DNA of 64,000 bases from Bubalus kerabau. Lineage: Eukaryota; Chordata; Mammalia; Artiodactyla; Bovidae. The stretch is from contig NC_073646.1 of assembly GCF_029407905.1 (NCBI RefSeq), positions 19,734,001 to 19,798,000 on the forward strand, in the 5' to 3' direction. Positions 32,995-43,905 of this stretch are shown piece by piece; the stretch's first letter is position 1, and every line of letters starts with the position of its first letter. A program made the translations under genes and the position numbers. The notes beneath the pieces were generated by a model. It ran no database searches. It was given only the letters and a program-made list of their open reading frames with translations, and was not told the origin of the DNA.

Positions 32995-33105
32995 CAGTTG
33001 GCCCTCTGTAACTGTGGATTTGGGACCACAGATCCAGAAGGCAGGGGGCTTGAGCATCTGAGCATTTTGGTATCTGTGGGTCCAGAGGCGGGGATGGGGT
33101 GGGGA
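32995..33105 (+). mobile_element. Tigger-like mariner relic
   Basis: CAGTTGGCCCTCTGTAACTGTGG start and GGTATCTGTGGGTCC follow the end sequence of Tigger-type TcMar elements. Only one end is present. Confidence 0.5.
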
Positions 33106-33177
33106 AGGCTGGACCCAATCTCCTGTAAATACAACTGTATTTAGCAGTCCAATTCTTTTCCTTCAACAACAAAACAA

Positions 33178-33275
33178 TGAGGTCTTGGGAGAAAAAAATT
33201 AGTTAACCAAGGCCACAAAACTGGTTAGTCACTGAGCCAAGTTCCAACTTTGGGCCCCCGGCTCCCCATTCAGTG
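33178..33275 (-). repeat. MIR SINE relic
   Basis: TTAACCAAGGCCACAAAACTGG, GTCACTGAGCCAAG; reversed MIR core. Weak. Confidence 0.45.
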
Positions 33276-33436
33276 AATTTTCTGATAGTCTCCCAGCCCA
33301 GGGAGTGATAACAAGGTCAGGATTGAAGTGAAATTTCACAAGAGAATGTCAAAAGCAGTGTGTGTCAAAATCTATGTCCTGCAGATTTATTTTGATAAGC
33401 AAACAAAATGAGGTTCCACCTTCTTACATGTATGTG

Positions 33437-33655
33437 TGTGTTGGAGCTTCAGCTTCAGCATTAGTTCTTACAATGAAGATTCAGGGTTGATTTCCTTTAG
33501 GACTGGTTGGTTTGCTCTTCTTGCTGTCCAAGGGACTTTCAGGAGTCATCTCCAGCACTGCAATTTGAAGCATCAATTCTTTGGCACTCAGCCTTCTTTA
33601 TGGCCCACTGTCACATTACGCCTCCCAATGTTGAGATGGCTCTGCTTCTTTCCTA
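33437..33655 (-). mobile_element. BovB LINE fragment, old
   Basis: TTGGAGCTTCAGCTTCAGC, GTTGATTTCCTTTAGGACTG, GCATCAATTCTTTGGCACTC; reversed BovB 3' region without the terminus. Diverged with many small gaps. It may be a partial duplicate of the element at 33712. Confidence 0.82.
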
Positions 33656-33711
33656 AGGGGTAAGGCCTGGGTTCCAGCAAGGTTGTTCATCCAATGACTC
33701 AAAAGGCCTCT

Positions 33712-34425
33712 TTTATTGTTCAGTCACTAAGTTGTGTTCAACTCTTTGCAACGCCATGAACTGCAGCATGCCAGGTTCCCCCATCCTTCACTATGTTCTG
33801 GAGTTTGCTCAAATTCATGCCTATTGAGTCGAGGATGCTATCTAACCATCTCATCCTCTGCTGGCCCCTTGTCTTTTTGCATTCAATCTTTCCCAGCATG
33901 AGGATCTTTTCCAATGAGTTGGCTCTTCACATCAAGTGGTCAAAGTATTGGAGCTTCAGCTTCAGCATCAGTCCTTCCAATGAATATTCAGGGTTGATTT
34001 CCTTTAGGACTGACTGGTTTGATCTCCCTGCTGTCCAAGGGGATCTCAAGAGTCTTCTCCAGCACCTCAATTCAAAAGCATCAGTTCTTTGGTACTCAGC
34101 CTTCTTTATGGTCCAACTCTCATATCCATACATGACTACTGGAAAAGTCATAGCTTTGACTACATGGACCTTTGTTGGCAAAGTGATGTCTCTGCTTTAT
34201 AATATGCTATTTAGGTTTGCCATAGCTTTCCTTCCAAGGAGCAAGCATCTTTTAATTTCATGGCTGAAGTCACCATCTGCAGTGATTTTAGGGCCCCCCC
34301 CAAAATAAAATCTGTCACTGCTTCCCCTTTTCCCCCTTCTATTTGCCATGAAGTGATTGGACCAGATGCCATGATCTTAGTTTTTTGTTTTAATGTTGAG
34401 TTTAAAGCCAGCATTTTTTTTAGCT
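33712..34425 (-). mobile_element. BovB LINE (old full-length copy), 3' part
   Basis: Reverse-oriented from TTGTTCAGTCACTAAGTTGTG through the reverse transcriptase C-terminal region up to GATCTTAGTTTTTTGTTTTAA. This is the 3' piece of an old near full-length BovB whose other pieces lie at 34862-36756 and 37806-38558. Between them about 430 bp of other elements has been inserted and about 180 bp of BovB sequence is missing. Confidence 0.88.
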
Positions 34426-34427
34426 TT

Positions 34428-34565
34428 AAACTTTTTATTTTGTATTGATGTATAGCCAATTAGGCTTCCCTGGTAGCTCAGATGGTAAAGAATGTGGGAG
34501 ACCCAGGTTTGATCCTTGGGTCGAGAAGATCCCCTGGAGAAGGGAATGGCAACCCACTTCAGTAT
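34428..34565. mobile_element. L1-BT end fragment plus partial Bov-tA SINE
   Basis: 34430-34462 is the reversed L1-BT end (AAACTTTTTATTTTGTATTG). 34463-34565 is a plus-oriented Bov-tA (AGGCTTCCCTGGTAGCTCAG, GGTTTGATCCTTGGGTCG, GGAATGGCAACCCACTTCAG) that stops abruptly at TATC, where BovB begins. Confidence 0.78.
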
Positions 34566-34855
34566 CAAACCAGTTAATCCTAAAGGAAATCAACCCTCAA
34601 TATGGTTGGAAGGACTGATGCTGAAGCTGAAGCTCTAATACTCTGGCCACCTGATGAGAAGAGCGAACTCAGTGGAAAAGATCCTGATGCTGGCAGGAGT
34701 AGCAGGTGACAGAGGATGAGACGGTTGGATGGCATCATCAACTCAATGGACATGAGTTTGAGCAAACTCCAGAGGATAGTGAAGAACAGTAAAGCCTGGC
34801 ATGCTGCAGTCCATGGGGTTGGAAAGAGTTGGACACAACTTAGTGTCTGAACAAC
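34566..34855 (+). mobile_element. BovB LINE, short 3' copy
   Basis: From AACCAGTTAATCCTAAAGGA to GACACAACTTAGTGTCTGAACAACAACAAC. Older type with an (AAC)n end. It interrupts the reversed BovB. Confidence 0.9.
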
Positions 34856-34861
34856 AACAAC

Positions 34862-36756
34862 TCTGCATTAAAGTTAAATAAGCAAGGTAACAATATATAG
34901 CCTTGACATACTCCTTTCCCAATTTTGAACCAGTCTGTTGTTCCATGTAAAGTTTTAACTGTTGGTTCTTGACCTGCATACAGGTTTCTCAGGAGACAGA
35001 TAAGGTGGCCTGGTATTCCCATCTCTTTAAGAATTTTCCACAGTTTGTTGTGATCCACACAAAGGCTTTAGTGTAGTCAATGAAGCAGAAGCAGATGTTT
35101 TTCTGGAATTCCCTTACTTTCTTTGTGGTCCAATGGATGTTGGCAATTTGATCTCTGGTTCCTCTCTTGCTGCTGCTGCTGCTAAGTCGCTTCAGTCATG
35201 TCCGACTCTGTGCGACCCCATAGACGGCAGCCATCAGGCTCCCCCGTCCCTGGGATTCTCCAGGCAAGAACACTGGAGTGGGTCGCCATTTCCTTCTCCA
35301 ATGCATGAAAGTGAAAAGTGAAAGTGAAGTCGCTCAGTCGTGTCTGACTCTTAGCAACCCCATGGACTGCAGCCTACCAGGCCCCTCCGTCCATGGGATT
35401 CTCCAGGCAAGGGTACTGGAGTGGGTTGCCATTGCCTGGTTCTCTGCCTTTTCTAAACCCAGCTTGTACCTCTGGAAGTTCTCAGTTCACATACTGCTGA
35501 AACATAGCTTGAAGGATTTTGAGTGTAAGCTCACTAGTATGTGAAATGAGCACAATTGTTTGGTAGTTTGAACATTTTTTGGCATTCCCCTTCTTTGGGA
35601 TTAGAATGAAAACTGACCTTTTCCTGTTCTGTGGCCACTGTTGAACTTTCCAAATTTGCTGACATATTGATGGCAACATTTTTCAGCATTATCTTTTAAG
35701 GTTTGAAATAGCTCAGCTGGAATTCCATCACCTCCATTAGCTTTGCTTGTAGTAATGCTTCCTAAGGCCCACTTGACTTCACACTCCAGGATGTCCAGCT
35801 CTCAGTGAGTTTCCACACTATCATGATTTTCCAGGTCATTAAGACTTTTTTTTTTATTTAAATAGTTCTTCTGTGTATTCTTGCCACTTCTCCTTAATCT
35901 CTTTTCTTTCTGTTAGCTCCTTACTGTTTCTGTCCTTTATCATGCCCATCCTTGCAAGATATATTCCCCTGCTATCTCCAATTTTCTTGAAGAGATCTCT
36001 AGTCTTTTCCATTCAATTGTTTTCCTCTATTTCTTTGCATTGTTCATTTCAGAAGGTCTTCTTATCTGTCCTTGCTATTCTCTGGAACTCTGCATTGAGT
36101 TGTGTATATCTTTCCCCTTCTCCCTTGCCTTTCATTTCTCTTATTTCCTCAGCTATTTTTACAGCATCTCATATCTCAGACAACCACTTTGCTTTCTAGC
36201 ATTACTTTTTCTTTGGGATGGTTTTTGTCACTGCCTTCAGTACAATGTTATGAACCTCTGTCCATAGTTCTTCAGGCACTCTGTCTACCAGATCTAATTC
36301 CTTGAATCTATTTGTCACCTTCACTGTATAATCATAAGGGATTTGAGTTAGGTCATACCTGAATGCCCTAATGGTTTTCCCTACTTTCCTCAATTTAAGG
36401 CTGAATTTGCAATAAGGAGCTTGTTATCTAAGCCACAGTCAGCTCCAGGTCTTCTTTTTGATGACTGTATAGAGCTTTTCCAACTTCAGCTGCAAAAAAT
36501 ATAATCAAGCTGATTTCAGTATTGACCGTCAGGTGATGTCCATGTATAGAGTTGTCTCTTGTGTTGTTGGAAGAAGATGTTTGCTATGACCAATGTGTTC
36601 TCTTGGCAAAACTGTTAGCATTTGCCCTGCTTCATTTTGTACTCCAAAGCCAAAGTTGTCTGTTGCCCCAATATCTCTTGACTTCCTACTTTTGCATTTC
36701 AATCCTCTGTGATGAAAAGGACATGCTTTTGGTGTTAGTTACAGAAGGTCTTATAG
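34862..36756 (-). mobile_element. BovB LINE (old full-length copy), reverse transcriptase and endonuclease part
   Basis: Reverse-oriented continuation: reverse transcriptase core (minus-strand frame 34840-35058 with MDHNKLWKILKEMGIPGHL), then NH2-side sequence, reaching the endonuclease region at 36400-36750. A Bov-A2 dimer is nested at 35168-35438. It ends where a plus-oriented BovB is inserted at about 36757. Confidence 0.92.
35168..35438 (-). mobile_element. Bov-A2 SINE dimer nested in BovB
   Basis: (GCT)n start, two units AAGTCGCTTCAGTCATGTCC and AAGTCGCTCAGTCGTGTCTG, joined by AGTGAAAAGTGAAAGTGAAG. Flanks CTGGTTCCTCT before and CTGGTTCTCT after look like the target duplication. Confidence 0.92.
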
Positions 36757-37805
36757 ACTGTGTGCATCACAATAAACTGCGGAAAATTCTAAAAGAGATG
36801 GGAATACCAGACCATCTGACCTGCCTCTTGAGAAACCTGTATTCAGGTCAGGAAGCAACAGTTAGAACTGGACATGGAACAACAGACTGGTTCCAAATAG
36901 GAAAAGGAGTACATCAAGGCTGTATATTGTCACTCTGCTTATTTAACTTATATGCAGAGTACATCATGAGAAATGCTGGGCTGGAAGAAGCACAAGCTTG
37001 AATCAAAACTGCTGGGAGAAATATCAATAACCTCAGATATGCAGATGATACCACCTTTATGGCAGAAAGTGAAGAAGAATTAAAGAGCCTCTTGATGAAA
37101 GTGAAAGAGGAGACTGAAAAAGTTGGCTTAAAGCTCAACATTCAAAAAACTAAGATCATGGCATCCGGTCCCATCACTTCATGGCAAATAGATGGAGAAA
37201 CAGTGGCTGACTTTATTTTTGGGGGCTCCAAAATCACTGCAGATGGTGATTGCAGCCATGAAATTAAAAGACACTTACTTCCTGGAAGGAAAGTTATGAC
37301 CAACCTAGATAGCATATTAAAAAGCAGAGACATTACTTTGTCAACAAAGGTCCATCTAATCAAAGCTATGGTTTTTCCAGTAGTCATGTATGGATGTGAG
37401 AGTTGGACTATAAGGAAAGCTGAGCGCCAAAGAATTGATGCTTTTGAACTGTGGTGTTGGAGAAGACTCTTGAGAGTTCCTTGGACTGCAAGGAGATTCA
37501 ACCAGTCCATCCTAAAGGAGATCAGTCCTGGGTGTTCATTGGAAGGACTAATGTTGAAGCTGAAACTCCAATACTTTGGCCACCTGATGTGAAGATCTGA
37601 CTCATTTGAAAAGACCCTGATGCTGGGTAGGATTGAGGGAGGGAGGAGAAGGGGACGACAGAGGATGAGATGGTTGGATGGCATCATCAACTTGATGGAC
37701 ATGGGTTTGGGTGGGCTCCAGGAGTTGGTGATGGACAAGGAGGCCTGGCGTGCTGCGGTTCATGGGGTCGCAGAGTCAGACATGACTGAACAACTGAATT
37801 GAACT
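36757..37805 (+). mobile_element. BovB LINE nested in the reversed BovB
   Basis: 5'-truncated copy starting in reverse transcriptase motif A (GACTGTGTGCATCACAATAA) and ending TGAACAACTGAATTGAACT. Frames at 36552-37001 and 37059-37592 keep RTGHGTTDWFQIGKGVHQGC, LFNLYAEYIMRN and the C-terminal region; a TGA near 37001 breaks it. Flanks AGAAGGTCT and AGAAGATCT look like a 9-bp target duplication with one change. The old element resumes right after. Confidence 0.92.
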
Positions 37806-38558
37806 AGAAGATCTCGTAGGTCTTCATAGAACCATTTGACTTCAGTTTCTTTAGCACTAATGCTTGGGGCATAGACTTGGATTATTGTGATGCTAAATGG
37901 TTTGCCTTGGAAATAAACTGAGATCATTCTGTCTTTTTTTGAGATTACAGTCAAGTACTGTATTTTGGACTCTTGTTGACTGTGAGGGTTACTTCATTTC
38001 TTCTAAGGGCTTCTTGCCCACAGTAGTTGATATAATGGTTACCTGAATTAAATTCACCCATTTCTATCCATTTTAGTTGACTGATTCCTAAAATGTAGAT
38101 GTTCACTTTTGCCATCTCCTGCTTGACCATGTCCAATTTATCTTGGTTCTAACATTCCAGGTTTCTATGCAATATTGTTCTTTACAGCATTGGACTTAAC
38201 TTTCACCACCAGACACATCCACAACTGAGTGTCATTTCCACTTTGGCCCAGCATCTTCTTTCCTCCTGAATCTGTTTCCCTGCTCTTTCCCTGTAGCATA
38301 TTGGATACCTTCAGACCTGGGGGCTTATCTTCTGGTGTCATATCTTATTGCCTTTTCATACTGCTCATGGGGTTTTCTTGGCAGGAATACTGGAGTGATT
38401 TGCCATTTCATCCTCCTATGTTTTGTCAGAACTCTTAACTATGTATGACCTGTCTGTCTTGCATAGCATGGGTCATAGCTTCATTGCTTTACACAGCAAG
38501 CTCATTTGCCACAACAAGGCTGTGATCCATGAAGATGCAAAAGGCCTCTGGTTGTAAC
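37806..38558 (-). mobile_element. BovB LINE (old full-length copy), endonuclease start and 5' UTR
   Basis: Reverse-oriented: GTAGGTCTTCATAGAACCAT, GGTTTGCCTTGGAAATAAAC, ACAGTAGTTGATATAATGG, then 5'-UTR-type sequence with GGCAGGAATACTGGAGTGATT and ACAAGGCTGTGATCCATGAAG. Minus-strand frames 37760-37954 and 37951-38136 hold endonuclease wording (MDMVKQEMAKVNIYILGISQ). Confidence 0.88.
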
Positions 38559-38569
38559 GTTATCTTTAA

Positions 38570-38768
38570 CAGTGATTCTCAATCTTGACTGTGCATCAGA
38601 GTCACTGAAGAGCATTTAGAGCATCCACATCTTCAAGTTCCACACCCAGAGGTTCTGATTCATTCAGTCTGGTGCGGGGGTAGAGGGGTCTGGGAATCTG
38701 CATTTTTAAAACTCCAAAGGTGATTCTGGCACACAGCGCTGTTGAGAGACTCAAGCTGATACTCTGGA
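38570..38768 (+). mobile_element. MER5A-like hAT relic
   Basis: CAGTGATTCTCAATCTTGACTG, GGTTCTGATTCATTCAGTCTG, GGGAATCTGCATTTTTAAAA and GTTGAGAGACTC end; the two ends are inverted copies. Confidence 0.72.
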
Positions 38769-38769
38769 A

Positions 38770-39890
38770 ACACTGAGAACAAGGCAGGAAATAATAGACT
38801 TCAATGCCCAATAGGGGAATGGCTACTTGATGGGTGAAGCACCTACTTAAAATGGTCATTAAAATGATTATATGACATTTTGGAAAAACATTTGTGATAA
38901 GCTGCTAAGGAAACAAAACCATAAAACAAGTCACAATTATGCTACGGTTGCAATAATAAACCTATCCATGTGTATGGACAGGAACTAGAGGAAAGCCTGG
39001 AAAAGTGGAAACGTGTTAAAGCTGAGCTCTTAAAAGTCATTTTGTATGTGTTATTACTGCTACATCATTTGCTTCCATGATAAGAAATTATAATTAAAAA
39101 TGACCCCTGTAGCTTAGCAGTGCACAGAGCAGCAAGCTGTTCGAGGCTTGTGAATCACAGTGCTTACTGACAAAATGTAATCAACTCTGCAGTACTTCTG
39201 GCATTAGTTATGATTCTCATTATGGGGGAAAGAAATGACACATTAGCTTAAAAAGAATGGACCAATTTAAGCAAACCATTTTACTTGGGAGCAAAGCGTT
39301 TGAGGACTGACTTTTTTCTTGCCAATCTCCTGATCCTCCTATTGTGAATCCCATTCCATTGCAGAACTTCTGAACTTCATTAAGTACCACACTGGGTGCT
39401 CTCCCAGGTTCTCTCATTTCTAGGCATGTGAAGAGTTTAAAGAAAATCATCCATCCTTGTGTGGAAAAGGGCTGTAGCCATGAGAGGTTCAGGAGGGGTT
39501 TCTGGTCCTTACAAAAAAAGCCTTAGAGCAAGCACAGGTTTTCTTCTCCTCTTTGGAGAGTTTCTTCCACTTCCTGACTCACCTCCGGGATGTCACTCCC
39601 AGTACTTGGGGATGGGATGGCAGAGCACTAGACCTCACCCTTCACACCAAAACCATAGGTGGCAGTTTATTGCCCAGGAATGGGTGTGGTGGGCCATCTC
39701 CTTATAAAGCTGATGTCACCTCTTGCCTCCCTCCTGTTCCAGCAAGTCACTGTTTTCCCCTGACATTGTACAGCAGAACCCTATATGTGAGAATACCTGC
39801 ACATGGTGAGAGACTGGTCTTCATAAAACAGGCAAGTCCACTTGGTACAGGGTCAAGAATGACACTTTTGGAGGATAGTTAACATGGGCT
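38770..39890. other. Intronic, no recognised feature
   Basis: About 1.1 kb of unique-looking sequence. Small open frames (for example 39553-39882) have no domain. The CAGCAGTGC-rich patch at 39105-39160 is not a recognised repeat. Confidence 0.5.
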
Positions 39891-39894
39891 GTTA

Positions 39895-39990
39895 AGCTCT
39901 GATTGTATGCTGGACACATGCCATAAGCTTTACATGTTTTTCTCTCAGTATCTCCATTTTATAGGTTAGGAAACTGGTTAGGAATGGACA
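39895..39990 (-). repeat. MIR SINE relic
   Basis: ATAAGCTTTACATGTTTTTC, TCTCCATTTTATAGGTTAGG; reversed MIR. Weak. Confidence 0.5.
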
Positions 39991-40076
39991 GAGCAAAGTT
40001 GAGCCCTGACATGCCTGATTCTAGTATAGAACCATGGAAGAGTTGCAAATTCACATGCTCTAGGGGCCAGCCACCG

Positions 40077-40290
40077 GGCTTCCCTGGTGGCTCGACAGTA
40101 AAGAATCCATCTGCAATGCAGGAGACCTGGGTTCGATCCCTGGGTTGGGAAGATCCCCTGGAGGAGGACATGCAACCCACTCCAGTATTCTTGCCTGGAG
40201 AATCCCCATGGACAGAGGAGCCTGGCGGGCTACAGTCCACGGGGTTGAAGAGAGTTGGACATGACTGGGCGACTAAGCACTCAGCACAGG
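40077..40290 (+). mobile_element. Bov-tA SINE
   Basis: GGGCTTCCCTGGTGGCTCGA head, GGTTCGATCCCTGGGTTGG, full Bov-A body, GGGCGACTAAGCACTCAGCA tail. Little diverged. Confidence 0.94.
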
Positions 40291-40574
40291 GCCAGGCCAG
40301 TGATATGAGTGTGGCAGGTAAGCCGACTGGGACTTTGATGAGCTGGAACACACAAAGGATAGCAGCTATTTGATGCTGCCAACGGATGCAACCCAGGAAT
40401 GCAGGTCCAGTGTTACCCAAGAGCCCAATTTTTTTCTAAGGAAAGCTGAAATTTTAGAATTTTTACTTGAAATCTTTTGACTTTTAAAAGTTGATAACTA
40501 TTTCAAATGAAAAGAAATACTGTATGTGTCATAGAATATTATATTGCCCAGCTGCTAATTTTTATAACTCCTGG

Positions 40575-40870
40575 AATAGTGGTCATATGCAAAGGCTTTG
40601 GAATCAGAGCGATGTGGATTTTAATCCCGGTTCAATCACATTGTTACTGTGTGATCTTAGGCAAATCATTTTAGTTTTTGTATCATGATTTTCTCATTTG
40701 TAAACTAGGAATGATACCATTTGCCTTGCAGGGCTGTTAGGATGATGAAAGTTAATATAAATCAAGTAGAGGAGAGAAGAGAGAAGAAACTCTCTATTCA
40801 CTCCCATTTCCCCACTGCCTAGAAAAGTGCCAGCAAAAAGTAAGTGTTAAATAAATATTTTTTAAATAAA
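40575..40870 (+). repeat. MIR SINE relic
   Basis: GGCTTTGGAATCAGAGCGATG, TTACTGTGTGATCTTAGGCAA, TTTTCTCATTTGTAAACTAGG, GGGCTGTTAGGATGATGAAA, with a possible tail AAGTAAGTGTTAAATAAATA near 40840. One of the clearest MIRs here. Confidence 0.78.
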
Positions 40871-40889
40871 GAAATACCAAATATACTAT

Positions 40890-41207
40890 GGCCTACCTGG
40901 TAGCTCAGCTGGTAAAAAATCCTTTGCAATGCAGGAGACCCCAGTTTGATTCCTGGGTCGGGAAGATCTGCTGGAGAAGATATAGGCTACCCACTCCAAT
41001 ATTCTTGGGCTTCCCTTGTGGCTCAGCTGGTAAAGAATCTGCCTGTAATGTGGGAGATCTGGGTTTGATCCCTGGGTTGGGAAGATCCCCTGGAGAAGGG
41101 AAAGGCTACCCATTCCAGTATTCTGGCCTGGAGAATTCCATGGACTGTGCAGTGCATGGGGTCACAAAGAGTCGGACATGACTGAGAGACTTTCACTTCA
41201 CTTTCAA
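40890..41207 (+). mobile_element. Bov-tA SINE, two-headed
   Basis: First head GGCCTACCTGGTAGCTCAGC (40891) with a truncated body, second head GGGCTTCCCTTGTGGCTCAG (41008) with full body and GAGAGACTTTCACTTCACTTTC tail. Same arrangement as at 10461. Confidence 0.9.
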
Positions 41208-41311
41208 ATACACCTTAATGGTGCTGGTAAGTAGTAGCTTTTATTATCATCCTGTTATAGAACGGTAAATTACCTGCTACATTATGTGCCCAGTGCTCAA
41301 TGTCTTTCATG

Positions 41312-41384
41312 GTTCCACTGGCAGTCCTACCAGTAGGACTATGAGTGAGCATGCCCCTCTTATCCAGGGCATGCACTGTGGAAC
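41312..41384. other. Possible three-stem fold
   Basis: Three perfect stems nest: outer GTTCCAC (41312-41318) with GTGGAAC (41378-41384); AGTCCTA (41323-41329) with TAGGACT (41334-41340); GCATGCCC (41349-41356) with GGGCATGC (41367-41374). There is no known RNA family match that I recognise, and such stems can arise by chance. Confidence 0.4.
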
Positions 41385-42115
41385 TCTGAGACCAGAGACT
41401 GGATCCAAGTGAATCTCAGGACTCACTGGAGAAAAGGCCTATTCTTTTGATAAAAGTGCCCCATGATCTAGAAGTAAGACACAAACTAATTCTTGTTCAA
41501 GCTCTTGTTTGAAGAACGGTCAAAAGAGTTTTTCTAACCGCTATGTGGGGCACAAGAACAAGTATCTTCAGTTAAGTGCCATGAGCCTCGGAGTTGGATC
41601 CTACCAACAGGTCGGACAAAGACAGTTTACCACTGAACTCCAGGGTTGTTGGCTTCCAGACCTTGATGGCTGTCATTACTATAAGTCCAAAGTCATTGTG
41701 ATACTCAAATGGAACTGTATACTTGAAAACGCTTGGAGAAATATATAACATGAACATCAATCAGATTTGCTTCTAATATCTGAATACAGGTGAAGCCCTT
41801 TCCAGGACTTTTCTTCTTTGGTACAAAAATTATCTTCAAATGGGGTCCTCTAGATTCAACATTCTGTCATTTGACAAATATTTACTCCACACCTTACACC
41901 AGCTACATTTGAGCAAAAACATGATTGAGGTGAAGGAGATAGTCAGGGGAAACAGCCCGTGCAAGGGCCCTGAGGTGGAACATGCCTTGTGTTTAGTGAA
42001 TAGCTAGGAGGCCATTGTGGCCAGAAAAGAGTCAATGAGAAGAAAGAAATATGAAACAGGGTTAGATCCTGCTGGGGCTTATTCAACTTTGATTGAGATG
42101 GAGAGTATTTGTAAA
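41385..42115. other. Intronic, mostly unrecognised
   Basis: An open frame at 41509-41748 has no domain. 41905-42070 (GGGCCCTGAGGTGGAACATG, GGAGGCCATTGTGGCCAGAA) resembles a widespread ancient mammalian repeat whose name I am not sure of. Confidence 0.4.
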
Positions 42116-42117
42116 AC

Positions 42118-42275
42118 AATAATTCTTCCAGGTGTCCTTTACTAGCTATGTGATGCTGGGAAACTAACCTTTCAAGTCTCATTGTTTCCCTCTGCAAGAT
42201 AGGCATGACCGTGTATATTCTGTGAGACTCTGTTAGGCTCTAGTGAGATGATAGATGAACCCTGAAAATGCCGGT
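42118..42275 (+). repeat. MIR SINE relic
   Basis: CTTTACTAGCTATGTGATGCTGG, TCATTGTTTCCCTCTGCAAGA, CTAGTGAGATGATAGATGAA; a diverged MIR just downstream of exon j's donor. Confidence 0.6.
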
Positions 42276-42304
42276 TCCCTTTCTTTCCTCTCAGCAAGTT
42301 ATAC

Positions 42305-42487
42305 CTTGATTCCTTGAGCAATGGCAGCAGCAGCATTGGCTTCTTTTTCATCTGCTTGCACTAGAAGTTTCTTGGCATCAGCTTCTTGAGTCTCTGCCTC
42401 GATTTTCACCATCATCTTAGCGGTCTCCTCAGAGGTCTGAATGAGTTGGGGTTGGAGGGCAGTCAGTTCCACTTGCATGACGGCTAC
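42305..42487 (-). CDS. DNAH3: DNAH3 exon j (stalk coiled coil 1)
   Basis: 183 nt, 61 codons, phase 0 to 0. Encodes a charged helix starting VAVMQVELTALQPQLIQT, through KMMVKIEAETQEADAKKLL, ending in an alanine-rich turn and IAQGIK. The heptad-like pattern fits coiled coil 1 of the stalk. Acceptor GCCAG|GTA, donor AAG|GTATAA. The intron that follows is 10.4 kb and rich in retrotransposons. Confidence 0.94.
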
Positions 42488-43108
42488 CTGGCAAGAAGAG
42501 AGGATGGGTGGGGTGCCAGCTCAGCTATATAAATGTCAAAAATGGAACAGTTGGCAAAAGTTGAAATGATTCTCTAACTGATAATACATGCAGAAAATAC
42601 AAATGATGTTAATGGTACTGGGTACATATTTGTTGGCTGGAGTTTCTCTCTTTGATCCTGTAATATTTCATTATTTAGTTCATGCTGTGTGTTGTAATTA
42701 TCAAGCTCCATGATAGGCACTAGACATATAATAGTAATCTTAAATTTTTTAAAAAGATACAACATTAAAAAAAGGTATTCTTGTATTGAGCCTACACTAC
42801 ACTTTAGTATTGGGGGCAGGGAAAGACAGAAGTAAGTTAGGGGGAAAAATCCCTACATTTTTTTAAGTCTGTGAAGGAATATACATGGCTGAGATAGCTG
42901 GGAAGGACAGAACTTTAAAGGTCATATTTTTCCCCCAACAGTCTGATGCCCTCTACAACATTCCTGTCTAGTAGTTTTCTGGCCACTGCTTGAATACTTC
43001 TACTGATGGGGAGGTCACCACCTCTGGAGGGGAGTTGGACCATTTTTGAGACAACTTAACACATTAGATTTTCCTGATAAGGGGCTGGAATTTACCCTCA
43101 TGCAATTT
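42488..43108. other. Intronic, no named feature
   Basis: No exon is seen. 42935-43085 (CAGTCTGATGCCCTCTACAA, GGGGAGGTCACCACCTCTGG) has the look of an old interspersed repeat, but I cannot name it. Confidence 0.4.
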
Positions 43109-43109
43109 A

Positions 43110-43525
43110 AAAAATTTTTTTAATTAATTTATTTATTTTATTGGAGGATAATTACTTTACAATATTGTGGTGGCTTTTGCCATACATCAACATGAATCAG
43201 CCACGGGTGCACATGTGTCCTTCCATCCTGAACCCCCTCCCACATCCCTCCCCACCCCATCCCTCAGGGTTATCCCAGAGCACCGACTCTGAGTGCCCTG
43301 CTTCATGCATCGAACTTGCACAAGTCATCTATTTTATATATGGTGATATACATGTTTCAAAGTCATCCCACCCTCGCCTTCTCCCACTTAGTCCAAAAGT
43401 CTATTCTTTATATATGTGTCTCTTTTGCTGCCTTGCATACAGGATCATCATTAGCATCTTTGTAAGTTAGAAAGAGAAACACCAATACAGTATATTAACA
43501 CATATATATGGAATTTGTGAAGTGT
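43110..43525 (-). mobile_element. Ruminant L1 (L1-BT type) 3' part, sense arm of an inverted insertion
   Basis: TTTATTGGAGGATAATTACT, ACATCAACATGAATCAGCCA, CACCCTCGCCTTCTCCCACT and TATTAACACATATATATGG, all reversed relative to the L1 sense strand. At about 43526 it flips to plus-oriented ORF2 sequence. Confidence 0.83.
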
Positions 43526-43529
43526 TAAT

Positions 43530-43605
43530 ATACTACAGACCAATATCACTGATGAACATAGATGCAAAAATCCTCAACAAATTCTAGCAAACAGAATCCA
43601 CTCCC
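43530..43605 (+). mobile_element. L1 ORF2 segment (inverted arm)
   Basis: CTACAGACCAATATCACTGATG, AACATAGATGCAAAAATCC and CTAGCAAACAGAATCCA are a conserved L1 reverse transcriptase stretch in plus orientation, directly next to the reversed L1 3' end. Confidence 0.82.
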
Positions 43606-43714
43606 ATGCAGCTTTCACCCACTGGTCCTGATTCTGCCTTCTAAGGCAATTCAAATGTTTATTTTAAGAAAGTCTCATAACCTTGAACCCACTGTCCACA
43701 GAAAGCCCATGTGA

Positions 43715-43905
43715 GAGAGGAAGCATAGCGAGCTGGTTGATTAGGAACACAGACTGTGGAGTCACTCAGACTTAGGTTTCAGTTTTCACTTCATCACTTG
43801 CACCAGCTACTCATGAGGCTGTGTGATCATGGGCAAGTTGCCTGTCCTCTCTGGGACCTTGATCTCTTTGTGTGTGATGTGATGATAACTGTACTTTCCT
43901 CATAT
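43715..43905 (+). repeat. MIR SINE relic
   Basis: AACACAGACTGTGGAGTCACTC, GCTGTGTGATCATGGGCAAGT, GATGTGATGATAACTGTAC. Good match to the MIR core. Confidence 0.7.
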
